DNA of 64,000 nucleotides from Larkinella terrae (GTDB taxonomy: Bacteria > Bacteroidota > Bacteroidia > Cytophagales > Spirosomataceae). Made by a program: the position numbers and the translations under genes. Each line of letters begins with the position of its first letter. Within the stretch, counting starts at the first letter, position 1. Below, piece by piece: positions 34,281-43,402 of this stretch. The DNA lies in assembly GCF_009668025.1 (NCBI RefSeq), contig NZ_WJXZ01000004.1:434001-498000 (forward strand). Reading direction: 5' to 3'. The notes under the pieces are model-generated. The model saw nothing but the letters and a program-made list of their open reading frames with translations. It had not been told where the DNA came from and ran no database searches.

Positions 34281-35582
34281 ATGTCAGTACTTTTATTTAA
34301 GATCGCGATTGCGTTTGCAGGATCGGTTATCACCGGCGGAATGCTGCGTTTTCGAAATCTGATCGACCGCATAAATTCCCGGCAACAAACGTCGGTGCTG
34401 GTGCTGTTTTTTGTTTTATTTCGGGTCGTTCCGTTCCTGATCGTTTATGTCGTATTACAACTGAAAGCCCGGTCCGATGTCCCCATTTTTTATGACGCGG
34501 CTGTCAATGCCATGCGGGGGAAGATCGTTTACCGCGATTTCTGGACGCCGTACAGTCCTTTATTTCCGTATGCGACAACGCTCCTGCTTTGGTTCTGGAA
34601 CAGCGCCGAGGCCCTGATTTTTCAGATGATCCTGATGGAAGGGCTCGCGCTCTGGCTCACCTGGAAAGTCTACCGCCCCGAAATTCGGGATAGTTTCGTG
34701 CGGTTGCTGAGCTACCTGGTGTTGCCCGGGCCTCTGGTTCTCTGCGTTTTGGGCGGTCAGGAAGACATCTGGATGTGGCTGTTTGGCGTTATTTCCGTTA
34801 TGGCCTGGCAGCGAACGCGCGACAGCCTGTGGATCGGCGTGGTGATGGCGTTGGCGCTCATTACAACCAAAGCGTTAGCGGTTTTGATTGTCGTACCGAT
34901 GTTGTTTCTGGTCGAAAAACCGCTCCGGTATATCGCCGGTCTGGCTGTGACGGGCTTGCCCGCTCTGGGTATTCTGGTGATGCTCGTGGGCGATAAATTT
35001 CTGACGCCACTGGCTTTTGCCGATATGCCTTTCGCTCCCAACCTCTGGACCGTGCTCAGTCCGTTGATCGGTGATTTTCAGCCTTATTCCAAAATCCTGA
35101 GTTGGGTGGGCGTTGGCCTGACGGTCGGGATTTCTTCCCTGGGCGCGGCTGTTTTAAAGCAGCGCATGAGTTATTCAAAAGCCCTGCCCATTTTGTGGAG
35201 CTTGTGCTTTTGCTTTATGATGTTTATTCATAAAAGCTCATTTGGCAATTACGCATTCATTTTTCTGATGCCGATGCTGGTGAATGTCATCGATGTAAAC
35301 AACATACGGCACGTAGCCGCCCTGATTCTGTTCAACGCCGTAGTGGTTGTGCATCCTACGTACTGGTGGGGCCTCAAAACGCCGATTTTTACGAATTGGA
35401 GCCAACTGGTTTCGACTGAAAATTTGATTGACTACCTGATGGAAGTGCTGCTGGTTGGCTGCCTGGCGTATTTCCTGACGCTCCTGTACCGCATCATTAG
35501 TCACGGTCAGCATTTGCAAACCGATCGACTTATTAAATTGGGTTCCACTGATTTACGCATGAATCATGACCGGGGAAACTAA
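34281..35582 (+). CDS. GT-C/DUF2029-like polytopic membrane protein
   Basis: 433 residues, ~10 helices. The first large loop has 'VPIFYDAAVNAMRGKIVYRD' then 'FWTPYSPLFPY', the pattern of polyprenol-phosphate sugar-dependent GT-C (GT87/DUF2029) mannosyltransferases, with Asp residues as candidate catalytic base. It sits between the two Fe-S redox genes and its last 17 bases overlap the start of the CCG-domain gene. It is functionally foreign there, and looks like an insertion that kept the downstream gene translationally coupled. Confidence 0.65.
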   Translation: MSVLLFKIAIAFAGSVITGGMLRFRNLIDRINSRQQTSVLVLFFVLFRVVPFLIVYVVLQLKARSDVPIFYDAAVNAMRGKIVYRDFWTPYSPLFPYATTLLLWFWNSAEALIFQMILMEGLALWLTWKVYRPEIRDSFVRLLSYLVLPGPLVLCVLGGQEDIWMWLFGVISVMAWQRTRDSLWIGVVMALALITTKALAVLIVVPMLFLVEKPLRYIAGLAVTGLPALGILVMLVGDKFLTPLAFADMPFAPNLWTVLSPLIGDFQPYSKILSWVGVGLTVGISSLGAAVLKQRMSYSKALPILWSLCFCFMMFIHKSSFGNYAFIFLMPMLVNVIDVNNIRHVAALILFNAVVVVHPTYWWGLKTPIFTNWSQLVSTENLIDYLMEVLLVGCLAYFLTLLYRIISHGQHLQTDRLIKLGSTDLRMNHDRGN

Positions 35583-36366
35583 CTATCAGGTACCAACGAT
35601 GGCCGACCTGGCCGCCAAAGGCGAAACACCGGAAGTCTTATTCTGGGTCGGTTGCGCCGGATCGTTCGACGACCGGTACAAGAAAGTGACCGTCGCGTTT
35701 GTTAAAATTCTGAACCACGTCGGCATCCGGTTTGCGGTTTTGGGAACGGAAGAGACCTGCACGGGCGATCCGGCCCGGCGCGCGGGCAACGAATTTCTGT
35801 TTCAGATGCAGGCCGTGGCTAACATTCAGGTGCTGGACGGCTACGGCGTCAAGAAAATTGTAACGGCCTGTCCGCATTGCTTCAATACGCTCAAAAACGA
35901 GTACCCCGAACTGGGTGGAAATTACGAAGTGATTCACCATTCGCAGTTTTTGCAGCAATTGATCAACGAAGGCAAAGTGACATTGAAAGGGGGAGGGGAG
36001 TTTAAAGGTCGCCGGATTACCTACCACGATTCGTGTTACCTGGGCCGTGCCAACAAGGTTTACGAAGCACCCCGCGAGGTGTTGCAGGCACTGGATGCCG
36101 ATCTGGTGGAAATGAAACGCTCCCGAACCAAAGGCCTGTGCTGCGGAGCCGGGGGCGCTCAGTATTTTAAAGAACCGGAACCCGGTCGGAAAGACATCAA
36201 CGTCGAGCGAACGGAAGAAGCCCTCGCAACCGGCGCCAGCACCATTGCCGTGGCCTGCCCGTTTTGCATGACAATGATGACCGACGGGATTAAAAACAAA
36301 GACCGCGAAGATTCCGTCAAAGTCTATGACCTCGCGGAACTCGTTGCCCAGGCGCAGAGTTTGTAG
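35566..36366 (+). CDS. CCG-domain Fe-S protein (heterodisulfide reductase B-like)
   Basis: 266 residues. Two CCG-type cysteine motifs: 'ACPHCFNTLKNEYP' and 'LCCGAGGAQYFKEPEPGRKD' with preceding 'HDSCYLGR', plus 'VACPFCMTMMTDGI' near the end. The start at 35566 gives eleven residues before the conserved 'MADLAAKGETPEVLFWVGCA'; ATG 35599 is an alternative. It is the soluble partner of the membrane Fe-S protein at 32807 and binds a non-cubane or 4Fe-4S cluster in HdrB relatives. Followed by a strong inverted repeat. Confidence 0.88.
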   Translation: MTGETNYQVPTMADLAAKGETPEVLFWVGCAGSFDDRYKKVTVAFVKILNHVGIRFAVLGTEETCTGDPARRAGNEFLFQMQAVANIQVLDGYGVKKIVTACPHCFNTLKNEYPELGGNYEVIHHSQFLQQLINEGKVTLKGGGEFKGRRITYHDSCYLGRANKVYEAPREVLQALDADLVEMKRSRTKGLCCGAGGAQYFKEPEPGRKDINVERTEEALATGASTIAVACPFCMTMMTDGIKNKDREDSVKVYDLAELVAQAQSL

Positions 36367-36377
36367 GAAAGAGCATG

Positions 36378-36433
36378 GGGCAGAGGGGTAAGGGCATAGG
36401 GCTGTTTTACCCCATGCCCTTACCCCTCTGCCC
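36378..36433. terminator. perfect 20-bp inverted repeat after the CCG gene
   Basis: Arms 36378-36397 and 36414-36433 are exact complements (core GGGCAGAGGGGTAAGGGCAT) around 16 bases. Probable terminator between the CCG gene and the next plus-strand gene, although only 16 bases separate it from that ATG. Confidence 0.75.
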
Positions 36434-36448
36434 AACCCCAAAAAACAC

Positions 36449-36946
36449 ATGTGGATTCCATTCAACCAACTTCCGGATACGGCCCGCGTCTGGGTTTACC
36501 AGTCGGCCCGCCCGCTGACCGACGCTGAAGTGTCGGCCATTGAAAACGATTTACAGCCCGCCGTCGATGGCTGGGCCGCCCACGGAACGCCCTTACTCGG
36601 GTCAGCTAAGTTGCTGAATAACCGGTTTTTAATCGTGGCTGTCGACGAAGGTCACCACCAGCCGAGCGGTTGTTCGATCGATTCGTCTGTGGGCTGGGTG
36701 CGGGAATTCGCCCGGGCGCTGAATACGGATTTTTTTGATCGTTCGGCGGCTTTTGTAGCGGCCGATGGCACCATCGAAACCGTCGCGTTGCCGCAAATCA
36801 AAACCGCCGTCGCCGAAGGACGCCTGACGCCCGAAACAACGGTTTTCAATAACCTGGTCGCTACGAAAGCCGATTTGCTCACCAACTGGCAGATCAAAGC
36901 CAGCGATTCGTGGTTGAAACGGTATTTTAAAAACGTAACCGTCTGA
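36449..36946 (+). CDS. conserved protein of unknown function (often mislabelled ABC ATPase)
   Basis: 165 residues beginning 'MWIPFNQLPDTARVWVYQSA', with no signal peptide and no membrane helix. There is no Walker A, Walker B or ABC signature, so the 'ABC transporter ATPase' label I recall for relatives is unsupported. The Gly/His-containing 'VDEGHHQPSGCSIDSSVGWV' stretch is the most distinctive part. The stop is six bases before the fRMsr start, so the two are an operon. Function unknown. Confidence 0.75.
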   Translation: MWIPFNQLPDTARVWVYQSARPLTDAEVSAIENDLQPAVDGWAAHGTPLLGSAKLLNNRFLIVAVDEGHHQPSGCSIDSSVGWVREFARALNTDFFDRSAAFVAADGTIETVALPQIKTAVAEGRLTPETTVFNNLVATKADLLTNWQIKASDSWLKRYFKNVTV

Positions 36947-36952
36947 TCGCCA

Positions 36953-37438
36953 ATGGCTGAGATGCTTGTTCTTCCCCAAACCGCCCGGCGGCAGGAAATC
37001 TACGAAAGCCTGCTGCCGCAGCTTCAGGCGCTGACCGAGGGCGAACCGGATCTGGTGGCGAATCTGGCGAATATTTCGGCGGCTTTAAAAGAAGCGTTTG
37101 GCTTTTTCTGGATCGGTTTTTACCTCAAAAAAGACAACCAACTGGTGTTAGGCCCTTTTCAGGGTCCCATTGCCTGCACCCGGATCGATTTCGGCAAAGG
37201 CGTTTGTGGCGCGAGCTATTCGCGAAAAGAAACCATTCTGGTGCCCGACGTCGAGCAGTTTCCGGGCCATATTGCCTGCAGTTCGCTGTCAAAGTCGGAG
37301 GTTGTTGTACCGGTTTTTGACAAAACCGGTGAGGTCGCGATGGTGCTGGATGTCGACAGCGACCAATTGAATGATTTCAGCGAAGTGGATGCCCGCGAAC
37401 TGGAGAAAATTGCCGCACTGATTACCTCCTTCTTATAA
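36953..37438 (+). CDS. msrC: free methionine-R-sulfoxide reductase (GAF domain)
   Basis: 161 residues, a lone GAF domain of the fRMsr type that reduces free Met-(R)-sulfoxide with thioredoxin. The three family cysteines are in 'IACTRI', 'GKGVCGASYS' and 'GHIACSSLSKSE', and the conserved acids in 'VLDVDSDQLNDFSEVD' are present. Cytoplasmic. Coupled to the short conserved gene before it; convergent with mnmD. Confidence 0.93.
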   Translation: MAEMLVLPQTARRQEIYESLLPQLQALTEGEPDLVANLANISAALKEAFGFFWIGFYLKKDNQLVLGPFQGPIACTRIDFGKGVCGASYSRKETILVPDVEQFPGHIACSSLSKSEVVVPVFDKTGEVAMVLDVDSDQLNDFSEVDARELEKIAALITSFL

Positions 37439-37467
37439 AACCGGTCGCAAGCGTTTAAAACGGTCCG

Positions 37468-38145
37468 TTACAGCCGGATAGCCCGTAGTACATCCCGTTT
37501 GTGAGCTGGTCCCCGGTGTTTTTCAACCAGAAAACCGGCGGCTTGCAGATTACGCTTCACCGTACCTTTCGAACAATAGGTCGTCAGCAAACCACCCGGG
37601 TGCATCATCACGGCCAGCTGTTCAAAAATTTCCTGCGTCCAGAGTTCCGGCTGCGCTTCCGGCGCAAACGCGTCAAAATACACCAGATTGAACCGGTTTT
37701 CGGTCCGGAAATCCTGTAAACGACCTTCGTATTTTACCAATTCGAAAACCGGTGTGATCGACGCCGGGCGGTTCCAGGGCGCTTCGTGCAACGGCTTCAG
37801 ATAGTGGCAATCCAGTAATTCGTCAAAATTAAGTTCGCGGGCCTGTTCCAGTGAAAGCGGGCGCGTTTCCACCGCCGTGTAGCTGACGGTACGCTGATTT
37901 TTTTCGGCTTCCAGCAACGTCAGCAAGGCGTTCAAACCGGTGCCGAAGCCCATTTCAAACACGCGGATCTCTCCGAAACGCTCGAAAGCCGCGTAGAGCC
38001 CCAGTTCGATAAAAACCCGTTGCGATTCCTGTAAAGCTCCGTGAATGGAGTGATAATGCTGGTTAACGTCTGGATTAAAGACCGAACTAGAACCGTCGGA
38101 GGTCAGAACGATTCGAATTTCTGTTTTCTTTTCAGGATTCCTCAT
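37468..38145 (-). CDS. mnmD: tRNA 5-methylaminomethyl-2-thiouridine methyltransferase
   Basis: 225 residues from ATG 38145, where 'MRNPEKKTEIRIVLTSDGSS' matches the family start. SAM-dependent fold: 'IRVFEMGFGTGLNALLTLLE' is the SAM glycine loop and 'LVYFDAFAPEAQPELWTQEI' the catalytic-side motif. This MnmC N-half homologue (without the FAD-oxidase half) finishes mnm5s2U34 in certain tRNAs. Only 30 bases separate its start from that of the divergent DUF4293 gene, so the two promoters must overlap the coding ends. Confidence 0.93.
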   Translation of the reverse strand: MRNPEKKTEIRIVLTSDGSSSVFNPDVNQHYHSIHGALQESQRVFIELGLYAAFERFGEIRVFEMGFGTGLNALLTLLEAEKNQRTVSYTAVETRPLSLEQARELNFDELLDCHYLKPLHEAPWNRPASITPVFELVKYEGRLQDFRTENRFNLVYFDAFAPEAQPELWTQEIFEQLAVMMHPGGLLTTYCSKGTVKRNLQAAGFLVEKHRGPAHKRDVLRAIRL

Positions 38146-38154
38146 GTATCTTCG
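38139..38154 (+). promoter_or_regulatory. candidate -7 box for the DUF4293 gene
   Basis: TATCTTCG (38147-38154) matches TAnnTTTG at seven of eight positions, and TTTT lies exactly 19 bases upstream in the -33 position. That places the DUF4293 promoter inside the first codons of mnmD. Confidence 0.45.
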
Positions 38155-38175
38155 CAAACTCAAAAAAATTATACT

Positions 38176-38649
38176 ATGCTTCAACGCATCCAGACTATAT
38201 TTCTTTTACTGATCGTCGTTTCCATGGGCATCGTACTCGGTTTTCCAATTTGGGAAAAAACCGGTGTTGGTCCCACCGAAACCGCCCGACTGACCGCTTT
38301 TCAACTGGTGTATACGCAGGGAACCAGCTCGCAGATTACGCCGGTTTATTACCTCGCGCTCATGGCGCTGGTGGTTGCGGGCGTTTCGCTGTTTACCGTT
38401 TTCAAATACCGGAACCGGCTGCTGCAAATGGGTCTCTGCGCCGTCAACGCCATTGTGCTGACCGCCATTATGGGTTTCATACTCTATCTGACGCTCTACA
38501 AAGGCAAGGAATTTTTCAATCCGGACGATCAGGGAAATTTCCTTTTCGGTTTTTTTGCCATTGTCGCAGCGCTGATTTTCAATATGTTAGCCAATCGTTT
38601 CATCCGCCGGGACGAAAAACTGGTTCAGGAGTCAAACCGCTTACGCTAG
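38176..38649 (+). CDS. DUF4293 family membrane protein
   Basis: 157 residues from ATG 38176; earlier in-frame codons lie inside the divergent mnmD gene. Four transmembrane helices with the DUF4293 opening 'MLQRIQTIFLLLIVVSMGIV', a periplasmic loop after helix 1, and 'FFAIVAALIFNMLANRFIRR' near the end. The family is confined to Bacteroidota and has no known function. Followed by an inverted repeat. Confidence 0.88.
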   Translation: MLQRIQTIFLLLIVVSMGIVLGFPIWEKTGVGPTETARLTAFQLVYTQGTSSQITPVYYLALMALVVAGVSLFTVFKYRNRLLQMGLCAVNAIVLTAIMGFILYLTLYKGKEFFNPDDQGNFLFGFFAIVAALIFNMLANRFIRRDEKLVQESNRLR

Positions 38650-38659
38650 TTTGACTCTT

Positions 38660-38739
38660 AATTAACAATGAACCGCGCGGGCGGCCCCGAATGAACAAGT
38701 ATCGGGCTGGCGCAAGCATTTCATTATTCATTGTTAATT
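38660..38739. terminator. inverted repeat between DUF4293 and kdsD genes
   Basis: Outer arms AATTAACAATGAA (38660-38672) and TTCATTGTTAATT (38727-38739) are exact complements; a GC-rich inner part (about 38682-38712) can also pair. Convergent junction, so it probably terminates both genes. Confidence 0.65.
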
Positions 38740-38753
38740 GATGCTTAAGCAGC

Positions 38754-39731
38754 TTAAACCAGTCCTTCCTTCAGCAGGTCGTGCAGGTGGACGAAGCCTT
38801 TGATCTGGTTATCAAGGGTGACGATGAGCTGCGTAATGCTGCGTTCCTGCATGATTTTAAGGGCTTCAATGGCATAGTCATCGGGGTTGATGCACAGGGG
38901 CGAGGGAGTCATGATGTCGCGGGCCCGCAACTGATCGAGTTGCAGGGAGTTGAAGCGGTTGAGCATCCGTCGCAGGTCGCCGTCGGTGATAATTCCTGCC
39001 AACTGGCCGTTTTCGTCGGCAACCGCCGTGGCACCCAGTCGTTTGGACGTCATTTCCAGAATAACTTCGTGGACGGTGGCGAGGAGAGAAACGGTCGGGA
39101 TTTCGTGATTTGGATAAATATCACTAACTTTTAGGTACAACTTTTTGCCCAACGAACCGCCGGGGTGAAAGCGGGCAAAATCCTGACTGGTAAAACCCCG
39201 GGCGTTGAGCAGGCTAACCGCCAGCGCATCGCCGAGCGCCAGGGCAACGGTGGTGCTGGTTGTCGGAACCAGGTTGAGCGGGTCGGCTTCGTGTTCGGCG
39301 TAGGCTTTCAACACAAAATCGGCCTGGACGCTGAGGTACGAATTGGTCTGGGAAACGAGCGCGATCAGTTGCACACCGGTACGTTTCAGGAGCGGCACGA
39401 GTACTTTAATTTCGGGCGTGTTGCCGCTTTTGGAAATACAGATAACCACATCGTTGGCCTGAATCATGCCTAAATCGCCGTGAATGGCGTCGGCTGCGTG
39501 CATAAAAAGCGCGGGAGTGCCCGTAGAGTTGAGGGTTGCAACAATTTTTTGTCCAATTATTGCACTCTTTCCGATGCCGGTAATGACAACCCGGCCAGAA
39601 CTTTGTAGAATTGTATGGACGATTTGTTCAAATTGGTCATCAATACCGTCGATGGCCAGCCGAATTGCCTCCGATTCTGCCAGCAGAACGTTTCGGGCCG
39701 TCGATTGAATATTTTTTTTTACTAATTTCAA
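38754..39731 (-). CDS. kdsD: KpsF/GutQ-type arabinose-5-phosphate isomerase
   Basis: Converts ribulose-5-P to arabinose-5-P, the first step to KDO for lipopolysaccharide. SIS domain ~25-170 ('GRVVITGIGKSAIIGQKIVA', 'STGTPALFMHAADAIHGDLG') and two CBS domains to the end. I prefer a TTG start at 39731, giving 325 residues ('MKLVKKNIQSTARNVLLAES'). The longer frame to ATG 39812 would place the start only six bases from recQ and upstream of a TATCTTTG promoter box. Nine A residues in a row follow the start, so slippage is possible. Confidence 0.9.
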   Translation of the reverse strand: MKLVKKNIQSTARNVLLAESEAIRLAIDGIDDQFEQIVHTILQSSGRVVITGIGKSAIIGQKIVATLNSTGTPALFMHAADAIHGDLGMIQANDVVICISKSGNTPEIKVLVPLLKRTGVQLIALVSQTNSYLSVQADFVLKAYAEHEADPLNLVPTTSTTVALALGDALAVSLLNARGFTSQDFARFHPGGSLGKKLYLKVSDIYPNHEIPTVSLLATVHEVILEMTSKRLGATAVADENGQLAGIITDGDLRRMLNRFNSLQLDQLRARDIMTPSPLCINPDDYAIEALKIMQERSITQLIVTLDNQIKGFVHLHDLLKEGLV

Positions 39732-39772
39732 TGTTGCTTTTGTCAATCGGTTTTTAACTAATTTTATAAAGG

Positions 39773-39780
39773 CAAAGATA
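39773..39780 (-). promoter_or_regulatory. -7 promoter box of kdsD
   Basis: TATCTTTG on the minus strand fits TAnnTTTG, 42 bases ahead of the TTG start. I see no TTTG at 19 bases. It supports the shorter kdsD reading. Confidence 0.5.
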
Positions 39781-39818
39781 CAACCAAAATAAAGTGTAGT
39801 AACCTTCCGCAATTTGAG

Positions 39819-42029
39819 ATGACGACGACGCAGTTAGACCCATCGGTACAGATATCTCTAAAAGAGAAGCTGAAAGAAATATTCGGATTCAGCCAATTCC
39901 GGGGCGACCAGGAAGCTATTATCCACAATATTCTGGCAGGTGTTAATTCCTTTGTAATTATGCCTACGGGTGCCGGAAAATCCTTGTGCTACCAGCTTCC
40001 GGCCATTTCGTCGGAAGGAACGGCCATTGTCATTTCGCCCCTGATTGCCCTGATGAAAAACCAGGTCGATCAAATGAATGCCTTTGGCGTGAATGCCCAG
40101 TTCCTGAATTCGACGCTGAGCAAGGCCGAAATGAGCAAGGTCAAAAAAGATACCCTGAACGGTTCGCTGAAACTGCTCTACATCGCGCCCGAATCGCTGA
40201 CGAAGGAAGAGAATCTGGATTTTCTGAAAAAAGCCAATATCTCGTTCGTCGCCATCGACGAAGCCCACTGTATTTCGGAATGGGGACACGATTTCCGCCC
40301 GGAATACCGCAAAATCCGGGGCATTATCGACAACATTGGTAATCTGCCGGTGATTGCCCTGACGGCTACGGCCACGCCCAAAGTACAAATGGACATCCAG
40401 AAAAACCTGCAAATGGAGGATGCCCACATTTATAAAACCTCCTTCAATCGAAAGAACCTCTACTACGAAATCCGTCCGAAAGCAGATGCCAAAAAGCAAC
40501 TGATCCGGTACATCAAAAATAACAAGGGTAAATCCGGGATTGTCTATTGCCTGAGCCGGAAAATGGTGGAAGAAATTGCAGAGCTGCTGAATGTCAACGA
40601 CATCAAGGCGCTGCCGTACCACGCCGGGCTGGATGCACAGACGCGGATGCACAACCAGGACGCCTTCCTGAACGAAGACGTCGACGTGGTGGTGGCAACG
40701 ATTGCCTTCGGTATGGGCATCGACAAACCGGATGTGCGGTTTGTGATTCACTACGACGCGCCGAAGTCGCTGGAAGGCTATTACCAGGAAACCGGTCGGG
40801 CAGGCCGCGACGGTCTGGAGGGTAACTGCCTGATGTTCTACAGCATTGACGACATTGTCAAGCTGGAAAAATTCAACAAAGACAAGTCGGTTACCGAGCG
40901 CGACAATGCCAAACATCTGTTGATGGAGATGGTGTCGTATGCGAATCTGGGCGTTTGCCGTCGTCGGCAGTTGCTGAGCTACTTCGGGGAATATCAGGAG
41001 AAGGATTGCGGTTTTTGCGATAACTGCATGAAACCGACTGAAAAGTTTAAGGTACAGGACGAAATCGTGCTGGCCCTTCAGGCGGTGGAGCAAACCGAGC
41101 AGCGTTTCGACGCTGCGCACCTCGCTGATGTGCTGACGGGTACTGAAAACCAGTACATTACCAGTTATGAACACCACAACTTACCGGTTTACGGCAAAGG
41201 CGTGGAGTATAACGAAACCGTGGAGTATTGGTGTTCGCTCATCCGGCAAATAACAATTTATGGTTATCTGGATAAAGATGTCGATAATTACGGCGTTCTG
41301 AAACTGTCGAAGAAAGGCCAGAATTATATCAACGACCCGTATTCGGTTACGCTGTCGAAAGACCATAATTACGAAGTCGACGAGGAAAAGGCCGAAGACG
41401 AAGACAAGGAGAGCAACATCTCGTCGGGCAGCGCCTACGACGAAGCCCTGTTAGGTTTGCTCAAGGCGCTGCGTAAAAAGATCGCCAAGGAGAAAAACCT
41501 GCCTCCGTACGTCATTTTCCAGGATCCTTCGATGGAGGAAATGGCCACGACGTATCCGACGACCCGCGAAGAAATGGCCCAGATCAACGGGGTCGGGATG
41601 GGCAAGGTGGTGAAGTTTGGAAAACCGTTCATCGACCTGATTGCCAAGTACGTCGAAGAAAACGACATCGAAACGGCGAAAGATGTGGTGGTGAAATCGA
41701 TGGTCAATAAGTCGAAGGTCAAGATTTTCATCATCCAGCAGATTGACCGGAAGGTGGATCTGGAGGAAATTTCGGAGTCGAAAGGCCTGTCGATGGAAGA
41801 TCTGATCGAAGAAATCGAACACATCTGTTATTCCGGCACGCGTCTGAACCTGGATTATTACATCAACCAGATCATGGACAACGACCGGCAGGACGATATT
41901 TACGACTATTTCATGCGGGCGGAAACCGACAACATCGGCGTAGCGATGCGGGAATTCGCCAACGATGATTATTCCGAAGAAGAGTTGCGGTTAATGCGAA
42001 TTAAATTCTTATCAGAAGTTGCTAATTAA
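39819..42029 (+). CDS. recQ: ATP-dependent DNA helicase RecQ
   Basis: 736 residues. Unwinds DNA 3'-5' in recombination and fork repair. Walker A 'MPTGAGKSLCYQLPA' at 48-62, DEAH at 147-150, helicase motif VI 'YYQETGRAGRDG', RQC zinc cysteines in 'CRRRQLLSYFGE' and 'CGFCDNCMKP', winged helix, then an HRDC domain (~540-620). About 110 extra C-terminal residues ('KIFIIQQIDRKVDLEEISES', 'NIGVAMREFANDDYSEEELR') extend past HRDC; such tails occur in Bacteroidota RecQ. Divergent from kdsD. Confidence 0.97.
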   Translation: MTTTQLDPSVQISLKEKLKEIFGFSQFRGDQEAIIHNILAGVNSFVIMPTGAGKSLCYQLPAISSEGTAIVISPLIALMKNQVDQMNAFGVNAQFLNSTLSKAEMSKVKKDTLNGSLKLLYIAPESLTKEENLDFLKKANISFVAIDEAHCISEWGHDFRPEYRKIRGIIDNIGNLPVIALTATATPKVQMDIQKNLQMEDAHIYKTSFNRKNLYYEIRPKADAKKQLIRYIKNNKGKSGIVYCLSRKMVEEIAELLNVNDIKALPYHAGLDAQTRMHNQDAFLNEDVDVVVATIAFGMGIDKPDVRFVIHYDAPKSLEGYYQETGRAGRDGLEGNCLMFYSIDDIVKLEKFNKDKSVTERDNAKHLLMEMVSYANLGVCRRRQLLSYFGEYQEKDCGFCDNCMKPTEKFKVQDEIVLALQAVEQTEQRFDAAHLADVLTGTENQYITSYEHHNLPVYGKGVEYNETVEYWCSLIRQITIYGYLDKDVDNYGVLKLSKKGQNYINDPYSVTLSKDHNYEVDEEKAEDEDKESNISSGSAYDEALLGLLKALRKKIAKEKNLPPYVIFQDPSMEEMATTYPTTREEMAQINGVGMGKVVKFGKPFIDLIAKYVEENDIETAKDVVVKSMVNKSKVKIFIIQQIDRKVDLEEISESKGLSMEDLIEEIEHICYSGTRLNLDYYINQIMDNDRQDDIYDYFMRAETDNIGVAMREFANDDYSEEELRLMRIKFLSEVAN

Positions 42030-42110
42030 AATGAATAATGAACAATGAATAATGAAAGGCTGATGAAGACCCCATTTATTATTGATTGTTCATTGTTCAT
42101 TGTTCATTCA
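42030..42110. repeat. inverted repeat made of AATGAAC/AATGAAT units
   Basis: Left part 42030-42056 has tandem 'AATGAAYA' words; right part ~42076-42110 repeats 'TTCATTGT' in complement. Together they form an imperfect hairpin just before purD. May end recQ transcription. Confidence 0.65.
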
Positions 42111-42112
42111 GA

Positions 42113-43402
42113 ATGAATATACTAATCCTTGGTTCGGGCGGAAGAGAACATGCATTTGCCTGGAAACTAGCGCAAAGTCCATTGTGTAGCCAGTTGTTTG
42201 TTGCACCTGGTAATGCCGGTACCGCCTTAGTCGCCACGAACCTGCCTTTTGCGTTCAACGATACCGAAGCGGTTGCGCAGGCCGTTCAACAACACGAAAT
42301 CGATTTGCTGGTCATTGGGCCCGAAGAACCGCTGGTGAAGGGACTCGTCGACAGCCTGCGGGCCAAGAAAAAATTAGCTAAACTGCGGATTGTCGGCCCG
42401 GATCAGCAGGGCGCTCAACTCGAAGGCAGCAAGGATTTTTCCAAGCAATTCATGCAGCGGTACGGTATTCCAACGGCGGCTTCGCAAACGTTCACCGCCG
42501 AAACGCTGGAAGACGGCCTGGCCTATGTGGATAGTCACCAACTGCCGATTGTTTTAAAAGCCGACGGTCTAGCAGCCGGCAAAGGCGTCATCATTGCCGA
42601 AACCGTTGCCGAAGCCCGTTCGACCCTAACCGATATGCTGACCGGCGGGCGGTTTGGCGAAGCGGGCAGTAAAGTGGTGATCGAGCAGTTTTTGAAAGGA
42701 ATCGAGCTATCGGTTTTTGTATTGACCGACGGCGTCAACTACAAGATTCTGCCCGAAGCCAAAGATTACAAGCGCATCGGCGAGGGTGATACCGGTCCGA
42801 ATACGGGTGGCATGGGGGCGGTTTCGCCCGTCAAGTTTGCCACGGCGAAGTTTTTAAATAAAGTTGAGGAGAAAATAGTAAAACCGACGTTAGCGGGACT
42901 CCAGAAGGAAGGCATTCGGTATCAGGGATTTATATTTATCGGCCTGATCAATGTCAAGGACGAACCGTACGTTATTGAGTATAATGCCCGCATGGGCGAC
43001 CCGGAAACGGAAGTCGTTCTGCCGCGGATTCAAAATGATTTTGTTGAATTAATGATGGCGACGGCCGACGGTGAACTGGATAAAATACAACTGCAGATTT
43101 CACCCCAAACCGCTGTCACCACCGTCGTCGTGTCGGGTGGCTATCCGGACACGTACGAGAAAGGCAAGTCGATTACCGATCTTTCCGTTCTGGAAGATGT
43201 GACGGCCTTTCATGCCGGAACCAAACCGGGCTTTAACGGTCATGTGCTGACCGATGGCGGCCGGGTGTTGGCGTTGACGGCCATAGCCAATTCGCTCGAA
43301 AATGCGGTCATGAAGTCGCAAAAAGCGGCCCGTGCGGTGCAGTTCGAGGGTAAATATTACCGGAAAGACATCGGCCTCGATCTCTTACGGTACCAGGACT
43401 GA
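42113..43402 (+). CDS. purD: phosphoribosylamine--glycine ligase
   Basis: 429 residues from ATG 42113; upstream codons belong to the repeat. ATP-grasp enzyme of purine synthesis that joins glycine to phosphoribosylamine. 'MNILILGSGGREHAFAWKLA' at the N-terminus, 'GPEEPLVKGLVDSL', 'LKADGLAAGKGVIIAE', 'DTGPNTGGMGAVSP' and 'EYNARMGDPETEVVLPRI' are all intact. Its stop falls in the left arm of the next inverted repeat. Not in a pur operon here. Confidence 0.97.
   Translation: MNILILGSGGREHAFAWKLAQSPLCSQLFVAPGNAGTALVATNLPFAFNDTEAVAQAVQQHEIDLLVIGPEEPLVKGLVDSLRAKKKLAKLRIVGPDQQGAQLEGSKDFSKQFMQRYGIPTAASQTFTAETLEDGLAYVDSHQLPIVLKADGLAAGKGVIIAETVAEARSTLTDMLTGGRFGEAGSKVVIEQFLKGIELSVFVLTDGVNYKILPEAKDYKRIGEGDTGPNTGGMGAVSPVKFATAKFLNKVEEKIVKPTLAGLQKEGIRYQGFIFIGLINVKDEPYVIEYNARMGDPETEVVLPRIQNDFVELMMATADGELDKIQLQISPQTAVTTVVVSGGYPDTYEKGKSITDLSVLEDVTAFHAGTKPGFNGHVLTDGGRVLALTAIANSLENAVMKSQKAARAVQFEGKYYRKDIGLDLLRYQD

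Noticed and set aside
36449-36946. ABC transporter ATPase
   Set aside because: 165 residues with no Walker A, Walker B or LSGGQ motif; the label is likely inherited misannotation.
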